From Parvularia atlantis (taxonomy: Eukaryota > Opisthokonta > Rotosphaerida), in contig CALSCO010000083.1 of the NCBI GenBank assembly GCA_943704415.1, positions 1 to 38,705 of the forward strand: 38,705 nucleotides of DNA. The letters run 5' to 3'. Positions 8,802 through 19,433 of the stretch are shown piece by piece. A model generated the notes under the pieces. It searched no databases, was not told where the DNA came from, and saw only the letters and a program-made list of their open reading frames with translations. Position 1 is the stretch's first letter. Every line of letters starts with the position of its first letter. Both the position numbers and the translations under genes were made by a program.

Positions 8802-11800
8802 ATGGCCACCGCGCCTGCTCGTTCGGCCTCGCTCGGCAGCGGGCGCGCGGCGTCGCCCGGCCTGTCGCCGCAGGCCGTGCGCGCGCTCGCGCCGCTGGCC
8901 ATGCCGCCGTCGGCGCTGATCGAGGGCTACCGCCCGCCGCCGGCCGGCGCGCACGCCGCGCTCACCGCGCGCACGCCGTCGACGTCGTCGTCGGGCGAAT
9001 GGTCGCCGGCGGCCTCGCCGGCCGGCGTGGGCGTGCGCCCGATGGCCGTGGGCAACCGCGGCGGGTCGCGCTACTCGGAGCTGTTCCACCGCAAGGTGCG
9101 CGCGCGTGCGCCGCGGCGTCGCTTATCACGCGCGCTCACAACGGGATCCCCGTCGCACGCACACAGAGCATGAGCGAGACCAAGGAGCACGTCGCGACCA
9201 TCTTCTCGGACCGTGCGCCGCTGCCGTTGCCGCCGGCCACTCACGCTCAACACCCCCCTGCTGCGCAGGCCACGCCAGCGCGCAGCCCAAGGCGAGCGCT
9301 CCGCCCCCGGCGAGCAGCCTGCCCGAGGAGCGCGCGTACGCGCCGCCGGCGCTGCCGAGCGAGGCCGACAGCGCGATCCGCAAGTACTACGAGCGCTCGA
9401 TCTGGGCGAGCCTGGACGCGCGCGCCATGTCGCCGCCGCCGGGCGCAGGGCCCGATGCGGTGCGCGCGCGCGCGCGCTGCCGCGGCCGCGCCTGACACAG
9501 ACGCGCAGGAGGAGCCCGAGGAGAGCTTCACGTCGGTCAACGTCGAGATGGACGACCAACTCGTCACGGTGACGCTGCCGCTGTCGTCGAGCGTGCGCGA
9601 CGTCGTCAAGGCGGTGCGCGCCTCTTTTGCAACAGCGGTCGCGAAGCTCAGGCCGCGCGCGCACGCACCAGGCATGCGAGCAGCTCGAGCGCTGGGACGA
9701 CTACAACTACCGCCTGTTCTACAACGAGCAGAACCGCTGGCTGGCCGAAGACGAGAACATCTCGTCGCTCGCGCTGTCGCCCTACGTGCGCGGCCCCGGG
9801 CAGCGCGGTCGCCTCGTTGCTGACGCGCGGCCAGGTCGTGCTACGTCTTCACCTGGACGAGACGCACCGCAAGACAAGCGCGGCCGGCCCGTCGCCCGCC
9901 AAGGTGTGCCGACTGGATGGCTCGCGTGTTTCGCTCACGTGCGCAGTTTGCGCGCAAGCGCTCGTCCGTCGCGGGCGCGCTGTTTGGCCGGCCCGAATTC
10001 AAGAAGCGGTTTGCGCGCGCCTGTGCACACCGGCCGGGCGGGGCTCATGCCCGTGCGTACAGGTACAAGCATGGGCAGGTGTACCTGGCCGCGTTCCTGT
10101 TTTCGCCTGCGGACGGGCGTGTGCTCGTGACGCCGGCGGGCCTGCTGCCGTCGGTGGCGATCACAAAGGAGACGGCGACCAAGGGCGACAAGGTGCGGCG
10201 GGCCGCCGTCTGCTCGTCCCCCCCCCCCCCCCCCCCCCCCCCCGCCGGCGCTCACGCGGCGCGCGGCGGGCAGCCGCAGATGTGGACGGCCGAGACGGCC
10301 GACTTCCAGTGGGCGATCAAGCGCTCGCTCGAGTTTGAGAACGCCGCGCCCGAGGGCGTCACGGTCAACCTCACCGAGCAGATGCGCAACGTCGGCTCGG
10401 ACCCGGTGCGCCGTGTGCATAAGGGCGAGCGCGCGGGTCGTTGACGCCCCAACGCGCCAGACGGGCTTCCGCCGCGGCTTCTTCATGGCTGTCGACACGA
10501 TGCGTGTGGCGCTCGGCCGCGACGTCTTTGGCGTGCTGCACGACGAGGTGCGCGCGCTTCCGGCACGCGCTCGTGTCCGCAGCTGAGGCGCTGCAGCCGG
10601 TGACCACGCTCGACGGCGCGACGCTGCTCGTCGTGCTGCTGGACGCGTCCACCGTGCCGGGTACGTTTGGACCGGCGTCGGACCTCGTGCGAGGCGGCAC
10701 GCTGCTGTGGCGCACCGTGGCCGAACTCGGGCCGGTGCTGCCGCGGAGCCGGGCGCACACGGCCGACCTGTGCGCCAACTACGCGAGCGTCTACCGCAAC
10801 CGCCAGACGCCGATCGGCAAGGGTGCGGGGGCGCTGTGCGGTGGCGCGGTGGCGGCTGCTCACGGCGGCGCGCAGGGCTGCACATCGGCCTGTTTTACGC
10901 GTGCAACAACTACGCCGGGCTGAGCCTGCTCGTGCCCAAGACGAACCGGCACATCATCCCGACCGTGTATGTGCGCGACGACGCCGCGCTGAGCGAGGCC
11001 GAGTGGGCGTGGCTGCGCGGCCGCGACGGCGCCTCGACCTTCTTTGCGGTGGTGCGTCGCGTGTCCGCTGCTTTTGCACAACTTGGCTGAACGACCGACA
11101 GACGCCCTCGCGCGACGTGTCTGGCGAGAACATCGCGGCGCCGGCGCCGTCCGCGACGATGGAGCAGGCCGCGCAGATGCTGCGGCAGGACCGGCGCAAC
11201 ATCGTGGAGAGCCAGCGGCGCCGGCGTCAGAGCGAGGTGTGGTCCGTGCGCGCACGGCCACAACGTGGACTGATCGCGCGCAGGACGCAAACGCGTCGTC
11301 GGCCGAGGCCTTCCGCGTTCGGATGCTCGTGTCTGTCGAGAAGCTGATGAAGCTCGCGGGCCTGTCGTTCCTCGGCTGCGACGTCTACCCTGAGCTGATC
11401 ATGCTGGACGACCCGGGCGAGACGACGATGCTGGCCTTTGTGCGGCCGATGCAGGTGCGCGGCGCCGCCCAGGGGCCGGCGGCGGGGCCCTCACGCGCAC
11501 GCGCGTGTGCAGGCGCTCGGCGACAGCGACACGGTCTCGTTCGACACCGAGAGCGTGGCGCTAACGCCGCTGCCGGTGTTTGAGGCACTGCACCAGCACG
11601 TGTACAACAACGGGCGGTCGCGCGCGAACCGGCGGCGACTGAGCGACCTCGAGGACCGGGTGCGTGCGATCGGCACGCGTAGCACTGCGTGGCTCACACG
11701 CGCCGCAGATCAGCAAGCTTGAGGGCGCCCTGTGCGCCACGGTCGACGGCAAGCAGCGCCTCGACCTGCAGATCAAGATCGCCGAGCTGCACGCGCGCGT

Positions 11801-11936
11801 GGCCGAGGAAAAGGCGCACCTGCGCGGGCTCAGCTGGACGATCAAGCTGTTTGAGTGGGAGAGCTCGCGCGCCTTTGCGCGGCGCGCCCCGTCGTCGCTG
11901 GCCGGCGCGAGCGCGGGCGGGAGCGGGCGCAGTTGA
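8802..11936 (+). CDS. Unknown multidomain protein with ubiquitin-fold-like segment
   Basis: I do not recognise this gene. At least a dozen introns of 45-75 nt can be removed in frame. The first 200 or so residues are Ala/Pro/Ser-rich. A segment with VNVEMDDQLVTVTLPL, DYNYRLFYNEQNRWL and EDENISSLALSPY resembles RA/RBD or FERM-F0 ubiquitin folds, by pattern only. Next come FARKRSSVAGALFG, YLAAFLFSPADGRVL, WAIKRSLEFENAAPEG, GFFMAVDTMRVALG and LLVVLLDASTVPG. A well-structured block follows with HIGLFYACNNYAGLSLL, VPKTNRHIIPTVYVRDD and LSEAEWAWLRG. After that are a basic helix, FRVRMLVSVEKLMKLAG and a C-terminal coiled coil (LQIKIAELHARVAEE). The protein is about 750-800 residues. The stop is only 27 nt before the CHMP6 start. 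No catalytic motif was seen. Confidence 0.6.
10218..10243 (+). repeat. Poly-C tract (26 nt) inside an intron
   Basis: It lies in an intron of the unknown gene at 8802-11936, between the donor GTGCGG near 10194 and the acceptor GGGCAG near 10273, upstream of a GCTCAC branch-like motif. The length may be unstable or a sequencing estimate. Confidence 0.9.
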
Positions 11937-11963
11937 TCGAGTGCTTGTGTGACAGAGTGAGCG

Positions 11964-12839
11964 ATGGGCGGCTTCTTGTCGCGCGCGCCGCCGCCACCAC
12001 AGGCCGCGCCGGGCAAGGCCGTGAGTGAGGCCGACCGGGCCGTGCTCGCGCTCAAGGGCCAGCGCGACCGACTGAAGCAGTACCAGCTGCGGGTGCGCCG
12101 CTGCAGCGGCAGCGGCCTGGCCGGTTGACGTGGCACACGCGCGTGCGCCGCGCAGATCAAGGCCGTGATCGAGCGCGAGGTGCAGATCGCCAAGACGCAC
12201 CTGGCCAGCGGCGACAAGCGGCGCGCGCTGCTGTGTCTGCGCAAGAAAAAGTACCAGGAGCAGCTGCTCGACAAGACCGACGCGCAGCTGCTCAACCTGG
12301 AGCAGCTCGTACGTCGCGGGCGCACGCGGCGACGACGCTGAGCGCACGCACTCGCACGCGCAGACGTCCACGCTCGAGTTCGCCACGATCCAGAGCGAGG
12401 TCCTCGAGGGGCTCAAGCGCGGCAAGGACGTGCTCAACCAGCTCAACGAGCAGATGCGGCTCGAGGACGTCGAGAAGCTGATGGCCGACACGGCCGATGC
12501 CATCGCCTACCAGCAGGCACGCCGCCGGGCCGGGGCGAGCGGTCGCGCACTCACCCGGCGCACGCAGGAGGTCGACGCGCTGCTCAACCAGAACCTGACG
12601 GCCGAGGACGAGGACGCCGTCAGCGCCGAGCTTGACGCGATCCTCGACCAGGTGCGGCGCGGTCTGCTCGTGGCACGCGCGGCCTGACGATCCCGTGTGC
12701 GCAGCAGCAGGACACGGGCGCCGCCGAGCAGCTCCAGTTCCCGAGCGTGCCCGACACCGAGCCCAGGCGCGCCGACTCGCCCGAGCCCGCCGCCGCCGCC
12801 GCCGCTCGCGCGCCGAGGCAGCGCCAGCTCGCTTCGTGA
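11964..12839 (+). CDS. CHMP6: ESCRT-III subunit CHMP6/Vps20
   Basis: Five exons (11964-12092, 12156-12308, 12364-12516, 12568-12651, 12705-12839), each a whole number of codons, give 217 residues (human CHMP6 is 201). MGGFLSR is an N-myristoylation signal, as in CHMP6. It is followed by LKGQRDRLKQYQLR, REVQIAKTHLASGDKRRAL, KKKYQEQLLDKTDAQLLNL, FATIQSEVLEGLKRGKDVL and EVDALLNQNLTAEDEDA, matching the family along its whole length. Near the C-terminus, LQFPSVPDTEP fits the MIT-interacting motif type 2 that recruits VPS4. The protein bridges ESCRT-II to Snf7/CHMP4 on endosomes. The third intron appears to use a GC donor. The gene starts 27 nt after the stop of the upstream gene on the same strand. 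Confidence 0.96.
12517..12567 (+). other. Probable GC-AG intron in CHMP6
   Basis: It begins GCACGC, carries ACTCACC and ends GCACGCAG. It is 51 nt and open, so a read-through version would insert 17 residues. Removal joins AIAYQQ to EVDALL, which aligns without gap to the YQRQIDELL region of known CHMP6; retention breaks that alignment. Confidence 0.7.
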
Positions 12840-12883
12840 GCGAGAGAGACCGCCGGAACGTGTACAGCTCAAGCAGCCGTTTC

Positions 12884-13362
12884 TCAGACCTCGTCCTCGG
12901 TCAGGAGCATGTTGGGTATCCCGTTGACGATCGGGAAGACGCGGCCCGACTCGGGGCAAGTGAGCGAGCCCTCGACGACCTCGATCTGCCGCGCACACGG
13001 GCCGTGAGCGGTGCGCACGGCGCACGGGTGGCGCGCGCGCGCACCTCGAGCAGCACGTGGTGCATCTGGCGCAGAAAGTCCTCGTTCGTGAGCGCGTCGG
13101 GCTCCATCGGCAGCTGGTCGCCCGCGCCGATCTGCACACACGCGCATCAGCACCAGCGGGCGCCCCATCCATCCATCACACGCACGCCCGCCGCGGCCTC
13201 GCGCAGCACGCCGTAGTCGACGCGGCCAAACACGTTGCGCACAAAGTCCGCGCTGAAGTCGACCTCGCGCGTCTGCACCGCCGTCGCGGCCAGGCGCAGC
13301 GGGTAGCCCTGGCGCACGCCCACGACGTTGCTCGCGAGGAAGTTGTGCGTGAGCAGCTTCAT
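12884..13362 (-). CDS. TRMT112: TRM112 methyltransferase activator
   Basis: Three exons (13186-13362, 13045-13131, 12884-12985), all in phase 0, give 121 residues (human TRMT112 is 125). The product starts [19 protein letters not shown] and continues [21 protein letters not shown]. The middle exon has [14 protein letters not shown], and the last has [19 protein letters not shown] and PNMLLTEDE. All are hallmark TRM112 sequences. The protein is the obligate partner of several methyltransferases acting on tRNA, rRNA and release factor (Trm9, Trm11, Bud23, Mtq2 families). Only the CPESGR cysteine is kept, so the zinc site of fungal Trm112 is absent, as in human. Its start codon is 12 nt from that of the divergent acidic gene. 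Confidence 0.96.
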
Positions 13363-13374
13363 TGCATTGTCAGC

Positions 13375-13801
13375 ATGGACGACGAGGAGAAGCGTGACGC
13401 AGCGGTCGCTGAGGCGGACGAGGGCGCGGACGAGGGCGACGAGGAGGACGCGGAGGGCGACGAGGACGAGGTCGAGGAGGACGAGGACGAGGAGGCGGGC
13501 GCGGACGACGCCGACGCGGCCCACACCGACGGCAAGGGTGGCGAGGGAGACGACGAGCGCGAGGACACGACCAACGACGAGGACGACGAGCCCGCGCCGC
13601 TCGCCTTTGGGAAGGCCGGCAAGGCCTACAAGGACACGATCATGATCAAGAAGCAGAACCACGCCAAGCGCTCGTCGCTCGTGCTCACGCCCGACACCGC
13701 CTCGCCCGCCTCGCCCGAGGGTGCGCAGTCTCGCGCAAACGTTTGCGTTGCTCCTGCCGTTCACGTCACCGCCTCGCCCAGGGCACGTCCGCTTCAAGTG
13801 A
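13375..13801 (+). CDS. Small acidic protein of unknown function
   Basis: Two exons (13375-13720 and 13782-13801) with a 61-nt intron (GTGCGC...TCGCCCAG) give 121 residues. About the first 70 residues are almost entirely Asp/Glu/Ala/Gly; then come LAFGKAGKAYKDTIMIKKQ and SSLVLTPDTASPASPE. The last exon adds only HVRFK and the stop. The tail VRF is loosely like an RVxF phosphatase-1 docking motif, but the required preceding basic residue is His. A histone-chaperone-like or regulatory role would be a guess. The gene is divergent from TRM112 and convergent with RAB3GAP2, with 54 nt between the stops. Confidence 0.75.
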
Positions 13802-13855
13802 CCACCGGCCGACTGTCTGCCTGTGTACACGCACTCGATCCCACGCCGATCTGCC

Positions 13856-16800
13856 TCACGCCGCCGCAGACAGCCCCTGCATCAGACGCCGCGCCATCGC
13901 CCCGGCCGCGTCGTCGCGCGCCAGATACTTGTCGACGCGCCCCAGCAGCGACAGCACGCGCGGCATCGGCACGGCATCGCTCAGTGCCGCCTCGGTCTGC
14001 ACCGCACCACGCGCGTGTGAGCCCAGGCCCCGAGTCAGGGCGCGCGCGCGCACCTTGTCGTCTGTGCGCAGCGACGCGATCGACCGGCTCAACCACGCGT
14101 TCACGTCGGCCGGCAGAACCGAGAGCAGTCGGCGTAGCTCCTGCCGCGGCAGCTGCGACAGGCGCTGCCAGGCGAGGTGCAGCACGCGCTGGCCCAGCGG
14201 CGCCGTGCGCGTCAGCCGCGCCGCAAGCTCGTCGCCGCGCTGGTCCTCCCCGCGCTCATAGTGTACCAACGCGAGCTCCTGCGACCACAGCGACTCAGCA
14301 AGCCGCTCGCGCGCGCGTGCAGACGTGCCTCGTAGATCGGGTCTGTCGGCAGGTGCCACAGGTCCGCCAGCGCGAGCACCTCGGCCTCGTCCAGCGGCGC
14401 GACCTGCAGCACGAAGCGCAGTCGCTCGTCGACCAGCGTCGCCCTGTGCACCGGCCGTGTCATTCACGCCGCAGCCACCAGTCCGTCACGCACGGCGGAG
14501 CGCTCGCCGCGGTCCCAGACGGCTCGACTCGCGCCAGGCCCATCAGGCGCGCAGGCACGTCCGGGTCGATCAGCGCCAGCGGCCGCACTTGCCGCAGCTG
14601 CGTGTGCGCGAGCGTCGTCCGGGTGACGTGGCACAGTGCCACGGTCTGCTGCACGACGGCCGGGCTGAGCACAAGCGGCGCGCTGGCGACGTGCTCGTGT
14701 TGGACCGCCTGGACCCGCGTGCGCGCGCGTGAGAAAGCGGCCGGTCGCGTCAATATGTGCCGCGAACCTCGCACGCGAGCAGGACCGCGTGCAGCATGCT
14801 GTGACACGTCGCCAGCGGCACGACGCCGGGCGCTGCTGCCGACGCGGCTGTAGAGCGGCGACCCGCGACGGACGCAGTGGACACACGCGGGGCGCCCGCG
14901 GACGGTGCCGGCGCAGCAGGCTCGGCTGCCGGGCGGATCTCTGCGATGGCGCGTGCGGTCAGGGTTCGCACGCGACCTGCGCGTGAGCGCACCGTTGTCC
15001 GCGACCATCGCTGGCGTGTACACGGCCTTGCCGCTTAGCAGCTGCTGCAGGTGCTTCACCAGCTTGGCCACCTCGGCCGTGCTCCGGTCGTACTGCAGCG
15101 CACCCACGCACGCCTGCATTGCCCGCGCGGCCTCGGCGCAGCTCAGCCCGACGGCCGTCTGCAGCTGCCTGTCGCGCGGCGCGTGCTTGACCTTCTCAAC
15201 TAGGTACACGAGCTGCCGCAGCAGCTCGGCCAGGATGCCCGCCGCGGGCACGGTCTCTGCCACGGCCGGCAGGCTCTGCAAGCGCGTGTCAGTGCTCCCT
15301 GCCCCGTCGCACGGCGGGCAGAGTCACCTCTGGCCGCGGCGTCCACAGAAACATGATCGCGGCGTTTCGCAGCGCCGGATGCCCCACCGACACCAGCTGC
15401 TCCACCGCCTGCTCGAGCGCCTCTGCGACTCGTGCAGTCAGCACCGTGCGCACCGCACCGCACACCGCACACACCCGCCCGACCCGCCGTCGCCGTCGCA
15501 AACCGCTCAAGGCACACCCACGACCGGTACAGCGCGCTAACGTCGTACGGCAGCAGCTCGGCAAAGTGCGCGCGCAGGTTGGTCAGGTGCCGCTGCGGCC
15601 TGCGTCAGCATGCGCGCGGGCGAAACCTCCGCAGCGGCAAACCTTGCGCGCCGTCACCGTCTCGGGCGGCCAATCGACCGCGTGCACCACCAGCTCGAGC
15701 TGCAGACGCTCCACCAGCGTCGGCACAAGGTCCTGATGCGCCTACAGCCGCAGCAGCGCATTTTCAGCGGTAAACAATGCCCAGAGCCAGCGCACCAGCC
15801 GCCAGGCACCGCGCGACAGCGGGAACTGCAGCAGCAGCGCCGACGAGCACGCGGCGTACACCCGGAAGCAGTCCGACAGCTGTTGCAGCACTTCGAGCCA
15901 CGGAAAGCCGACAAAGGTGGGCTGCCGGCCGTTTTCGTCAGCGTCCTGCACTGCACGGTCCCTCAGCAGGCGCACCGGGATCAGCTCAGCGTTGGGCAGC
16001 TCGGTCGCGACGATGGACGACACGGCCGCCGCAAGCACCGTCGCGTGGGCCACCTGCGGCCCCGTCAGCGACAAGCTCAAGGCGCAACCGGGCCCGCACC
16101 CGTGTCGTCTGCGTCACAAACGCCAGCACGGCGTCGTCGTCGAGCGCCCACGCGAGCTTCTTGCGCGTCTGGCCGTGCGCCGGGTTGACGGACGTCCACA
16201 CGTCTTCCGGCTCAAGCGACTGCGCCAGGCTGTTGCGCTTCGCCTGCGCGTACTCGAACGCCACGTCCAGCTCGTCCTCCCCGTCCAAAAAGTCGCTCGG
16301 CGGCTCGGGCGGCGGGCGCCGCACCACGCCGGCCGCGCACAGCGGCGACAGCGTCCACGTCGTCGACGCGGCGTCGCCCGCCTCGGCCGGCGGCACCCAG
16401 CGCGGCAGCAGCAGGCACAGCGGCTCGGGCGGGAGGACTGTGAGCCACGCAATGAAGAGGTCCTGTGCACCCCCGTCCGCTCAAACCGTGTTCAGAACGA
16501 ATGCAGCCCTCACGCACCGTCAGCGCCTGGCGTCCGAGCAGCCGCTGCAGCGGACGCAGCACGTGCTGGCGAAAGCGGCCGTCGCCGCCCTGCACACGCA
16601 GCACGGGCGTGAAGACGAACGAGGCTGTCGTGGTGCACGCGATCAGCGACGCGGTGCCGACACCGTGCCGCGCACCGAGGTCGCGCATGTCGGCCGACGT
16701 GAGGGTCGTGCGCAGCGAGAGCGACGCAAACGAGCTGTCAAACTCGACCGCGCCGGCCTGGCCCTCGCCCGCCTCAAGCGCGTCCAGATGGCGGCTCCAG

Positions 16801-19423
16801 TCAAACGCGCGCACCCAGCGCACGAGGCCGATCGTGCGCGGGCCGTCCGGGCTATGCACGGGCGTGTGAGCAAGACCGCACGCCGTGACACGGCGCGAGA
16901 GGGCATACGCGGCAAAGTCAGGCCCGCTCTGCCGCGTCTGCAGGGCGCTCCAGTCGTGCACGAGGCGTGTGGTCTCGGTCATCAGGTGGTGCGTCGAGCT
17001 GCGGCGGCACGTTTAGCGCACACGAGCAACACGGCGCCGCAGCACGCACACGATCGCGCCGGCGTAGGGCGGGTGCTGTACGGGCGTGTGCACGTGCTCG
17101 AAGCGTCGCGTGTGCTGCTCACGGTGGAGGCCGCACAGCAGCTCGTGCACTTGCGTCAACCGGTCGAGCAGCAGCAGCGGGTGGCCCGACGGCACGCTCT
17201 CGCCCTCGTCCGCCTCGCCGCCCTGCTCAATCAGCACGCCGCCAGAGTCCACGGCCGCCGCGTAGGCCTCGGCCGCGACCGCGTCGGCCAGCCCGTCTGG
17301 TAGCGACAACAGCACCACCTGCAGCTTGGCCAGCAGCGACTCGAGCTCGCGCACGAGGTGGCCCAGCGTTGCGCCGCCATCGGGGCGCATCGCGGCGGGC
17401 TGCACGTAGTGTGAGGTTTGGCAGCCGAGTGGGGGCCAGCTCTAATGCGCGCACCTCGCGCAGCAGCTCAGTGATCTGCCGCAGGCGCATCTTGTTGCGG
17501 TATGCGGCGCTCGTGATGGCCCTGCGCGCCTCGTCAGCGGCGAGGGTGCAAGGGGCTGCCCACGTGGGCGCGCACTGCAGCGACAGGTGGAACGACGGAA
17601 GCAGCTGCCGCACAAGCCCAGTCGGATACACGATGAACGCCTGGACGCTCGTGCCTGCGGTCGTGTGCGGCGCAACGCCCGACGTCGGGATGCCGTGGAA
17701 GCACGCGCCGAGGGCGCTGCGGCGCGCGCGGTGTCAGCTGCGCAGCGGGAGGCAGCGGCGGACGGCACCGCACCAGATCGGCGCGGTCACCAGCGTGCAG
17801 TCCGGCCCAACCGAGTACGCGCTCACGCGCCGGCCGTGGCGTGCCTGCCACACCTCGAGTAGGCCGCGGCGCGGCGCGTAGATCGCGAGGAAGGCCGTGC
17901 GCCGGCACCGGCTGCGCAGCCGCGGCGACTGCAGGGGCGTGCGCTCAGGCGTTCCGGCGTCGTCGTTGTCGTCGGTCGCCTCAATCCAGGCGCACTGCGC
18001 GTCGCGATAGCCCTTCCACATGCGCACGGCCGTAAGCGACGCGACATCGACGAGCAGCACGCGGCCGAGGCTGTCGACCACGGCCGCGGTCGTGCACGTC
18101 GGGTCGAGCGCGAGCGACAGCGCTGAGCGGTTGGCGTCGACTAGGCGCCGCACGGGTGCAAGCGGGGTGGCCGCAGCGAGGCGCTCCTCGCCTGCCTGGG
18201 CTTGTGCGCCAGCGCCGCCACTGCCGCTCCCGCCGCCGCCGCCACCGCCCGTCGCACTGCTGCCAAACCAGCCCTTGGCAAACGAGAGCACAGCGCTGGT
18301 GAGGCGGGCGGCGATGAACTGGAACGCGACGGACGAGAGCAAGGGCTTGCTGTCGTCCGAGCTGCTGTGCTCGGCCAAGTACGGCCCCGTACCGCCCGCG
18401 AGGAAGCGCACGATGGGCGGCGCGGCGAACGCGAGGCCGGGCGTGGGCACATTGAGCGGGCCTGTGCGCGCGTGAGCATACATGTCGGCGCGTGAATGCG
18501 GCGCCAGATGCACCGCAGCTGACGGCGTCGGCGAGCGCGTTGTAGCCCGTCAGCGCCCACTTTTTGTACGAGATCGGCGGCACGGCGGTGGCGTCTGCAC
18601 CTGCGCGTGAGCCGCATCGTCTCGCGGGCAGGTCGGCGGCGCGCGCACCGGCCGCGGCCGCGTCCAGCTGGCGCAGGCACGCCAGCAGCGTCGCGTACAG
18701 ACTCTGGCCGTCGAATGCGACGATCGCGTCTGGGAAGTGGATGCACAGCTCGGCGACCTCGGCGGGCGGCGCGGCGATGTCGCCGACGACGACACCGGGC
18801 GGGCGCTGCTGCACGATGAGCTTGGTGACGGGCAGGCGGTGCAGGCGCTGCGTGAACATGATGCGCGCGTCCTGCGCGGGCGCGGGTGACGCCGTGTCAC
18901 GCAACCGCGCGGGCGACGCCGCGCCGCACCGCCGTGTACGCGCGCACGACCCCGTCGCTGAAACCGACGAGGACGCACAGCAGCGCGCTGCGGGGACGCC
19001 GCCGCCGCGTCGATCAGTGCGAGCGGCACGCGTGCGCGCGCGGTGATGCGCACTCGTCATGCTTTCGCGCGACGTGGAAGCAGCACAACGCGCTGACGCT
19101 ACAGCCACGGCGTCAGCTCGGCGCACGTCGACCCACCCGACGCGCGCGGCGCGCGCGCACCTCGCCGCCTCGCTCGGCAGCGCAAACTCGTGCGGCAGCG
19201 GCTCGAAGCGCGGCTCCGGTGCGGCCGCGCGCGCGCGCCAGACGCGGAGGCGCGTCCCGTGCGCAGTCACGAGCGCGCGCGCGTCCGCACTCAGCGCGAA
19301 CAGCGTGCCGCGGCCCTGCACATTGTGTACGCGCGCGTGTCAGCGTCTCGCCCCGGGCACGCAGCGTCGCGGCCAACGCGCCTGCGGCTCGCTGAGAACG
19401 CCGACAGGCACAGGCGTCTCCAT
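13856..19423 (-). CDS. RAB3GAP2: Rab3 GTPase-activating protein non-catalytic subunit
   Basis: This is one long intron-rich gene, with a product of very roughly 1,400 residues by comparison with human (1,393). The N-terminal beta-propeller-like part matches the family closely: TLFALSADARALVTAHG, LPVTKLIVQQRPPGVVVGD, FPDAIVAFDGQSLYATLLA, ISYKKWALTGYNALADAV, LLSSVAFQFIAARLTSAVL, LGRVLLVDVASLTAVRMWKG, YRDAQCAWIEATDD and FLAIYAPRRGLLEVWQARHG. The C-terminal helical part includes VNPAHGQTRKKLAWALDDD, LLQFPLSRGAWRLVRWL, LGQRVLHLAWQRLSQLPRQE and LLSVLPADVNAWL, ending GLSAAA. With RAB3GAP1 it forms a Rab3 GAP and Rab18 exchange factor at ER/Golgi membranes. ATG 19421-19423 was chosen because it leads directly into the first conserved exon after a 45-nt intron. 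The start lies 10 nt after the FAM91 stop. The N-terminus is shorter than human, and individual middle exons are not all resolved. Confidence 0.88.
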
Positions 19424-19433
19424 CACGGTAACT

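Noticed and set aside
13782-13801. PP1-docking RVxF motif at the end of the acidic protein
   Set aside because: The position that should be Lys or Arg is His, and the match is only four residues.
13856-19423. Two separate minus-strand genes, split near 17000
   Set aside because: The left part matches the C-terminal half of RAB3GAP2 and the right part the N-terminal half, with no stop or start signal needed between them.
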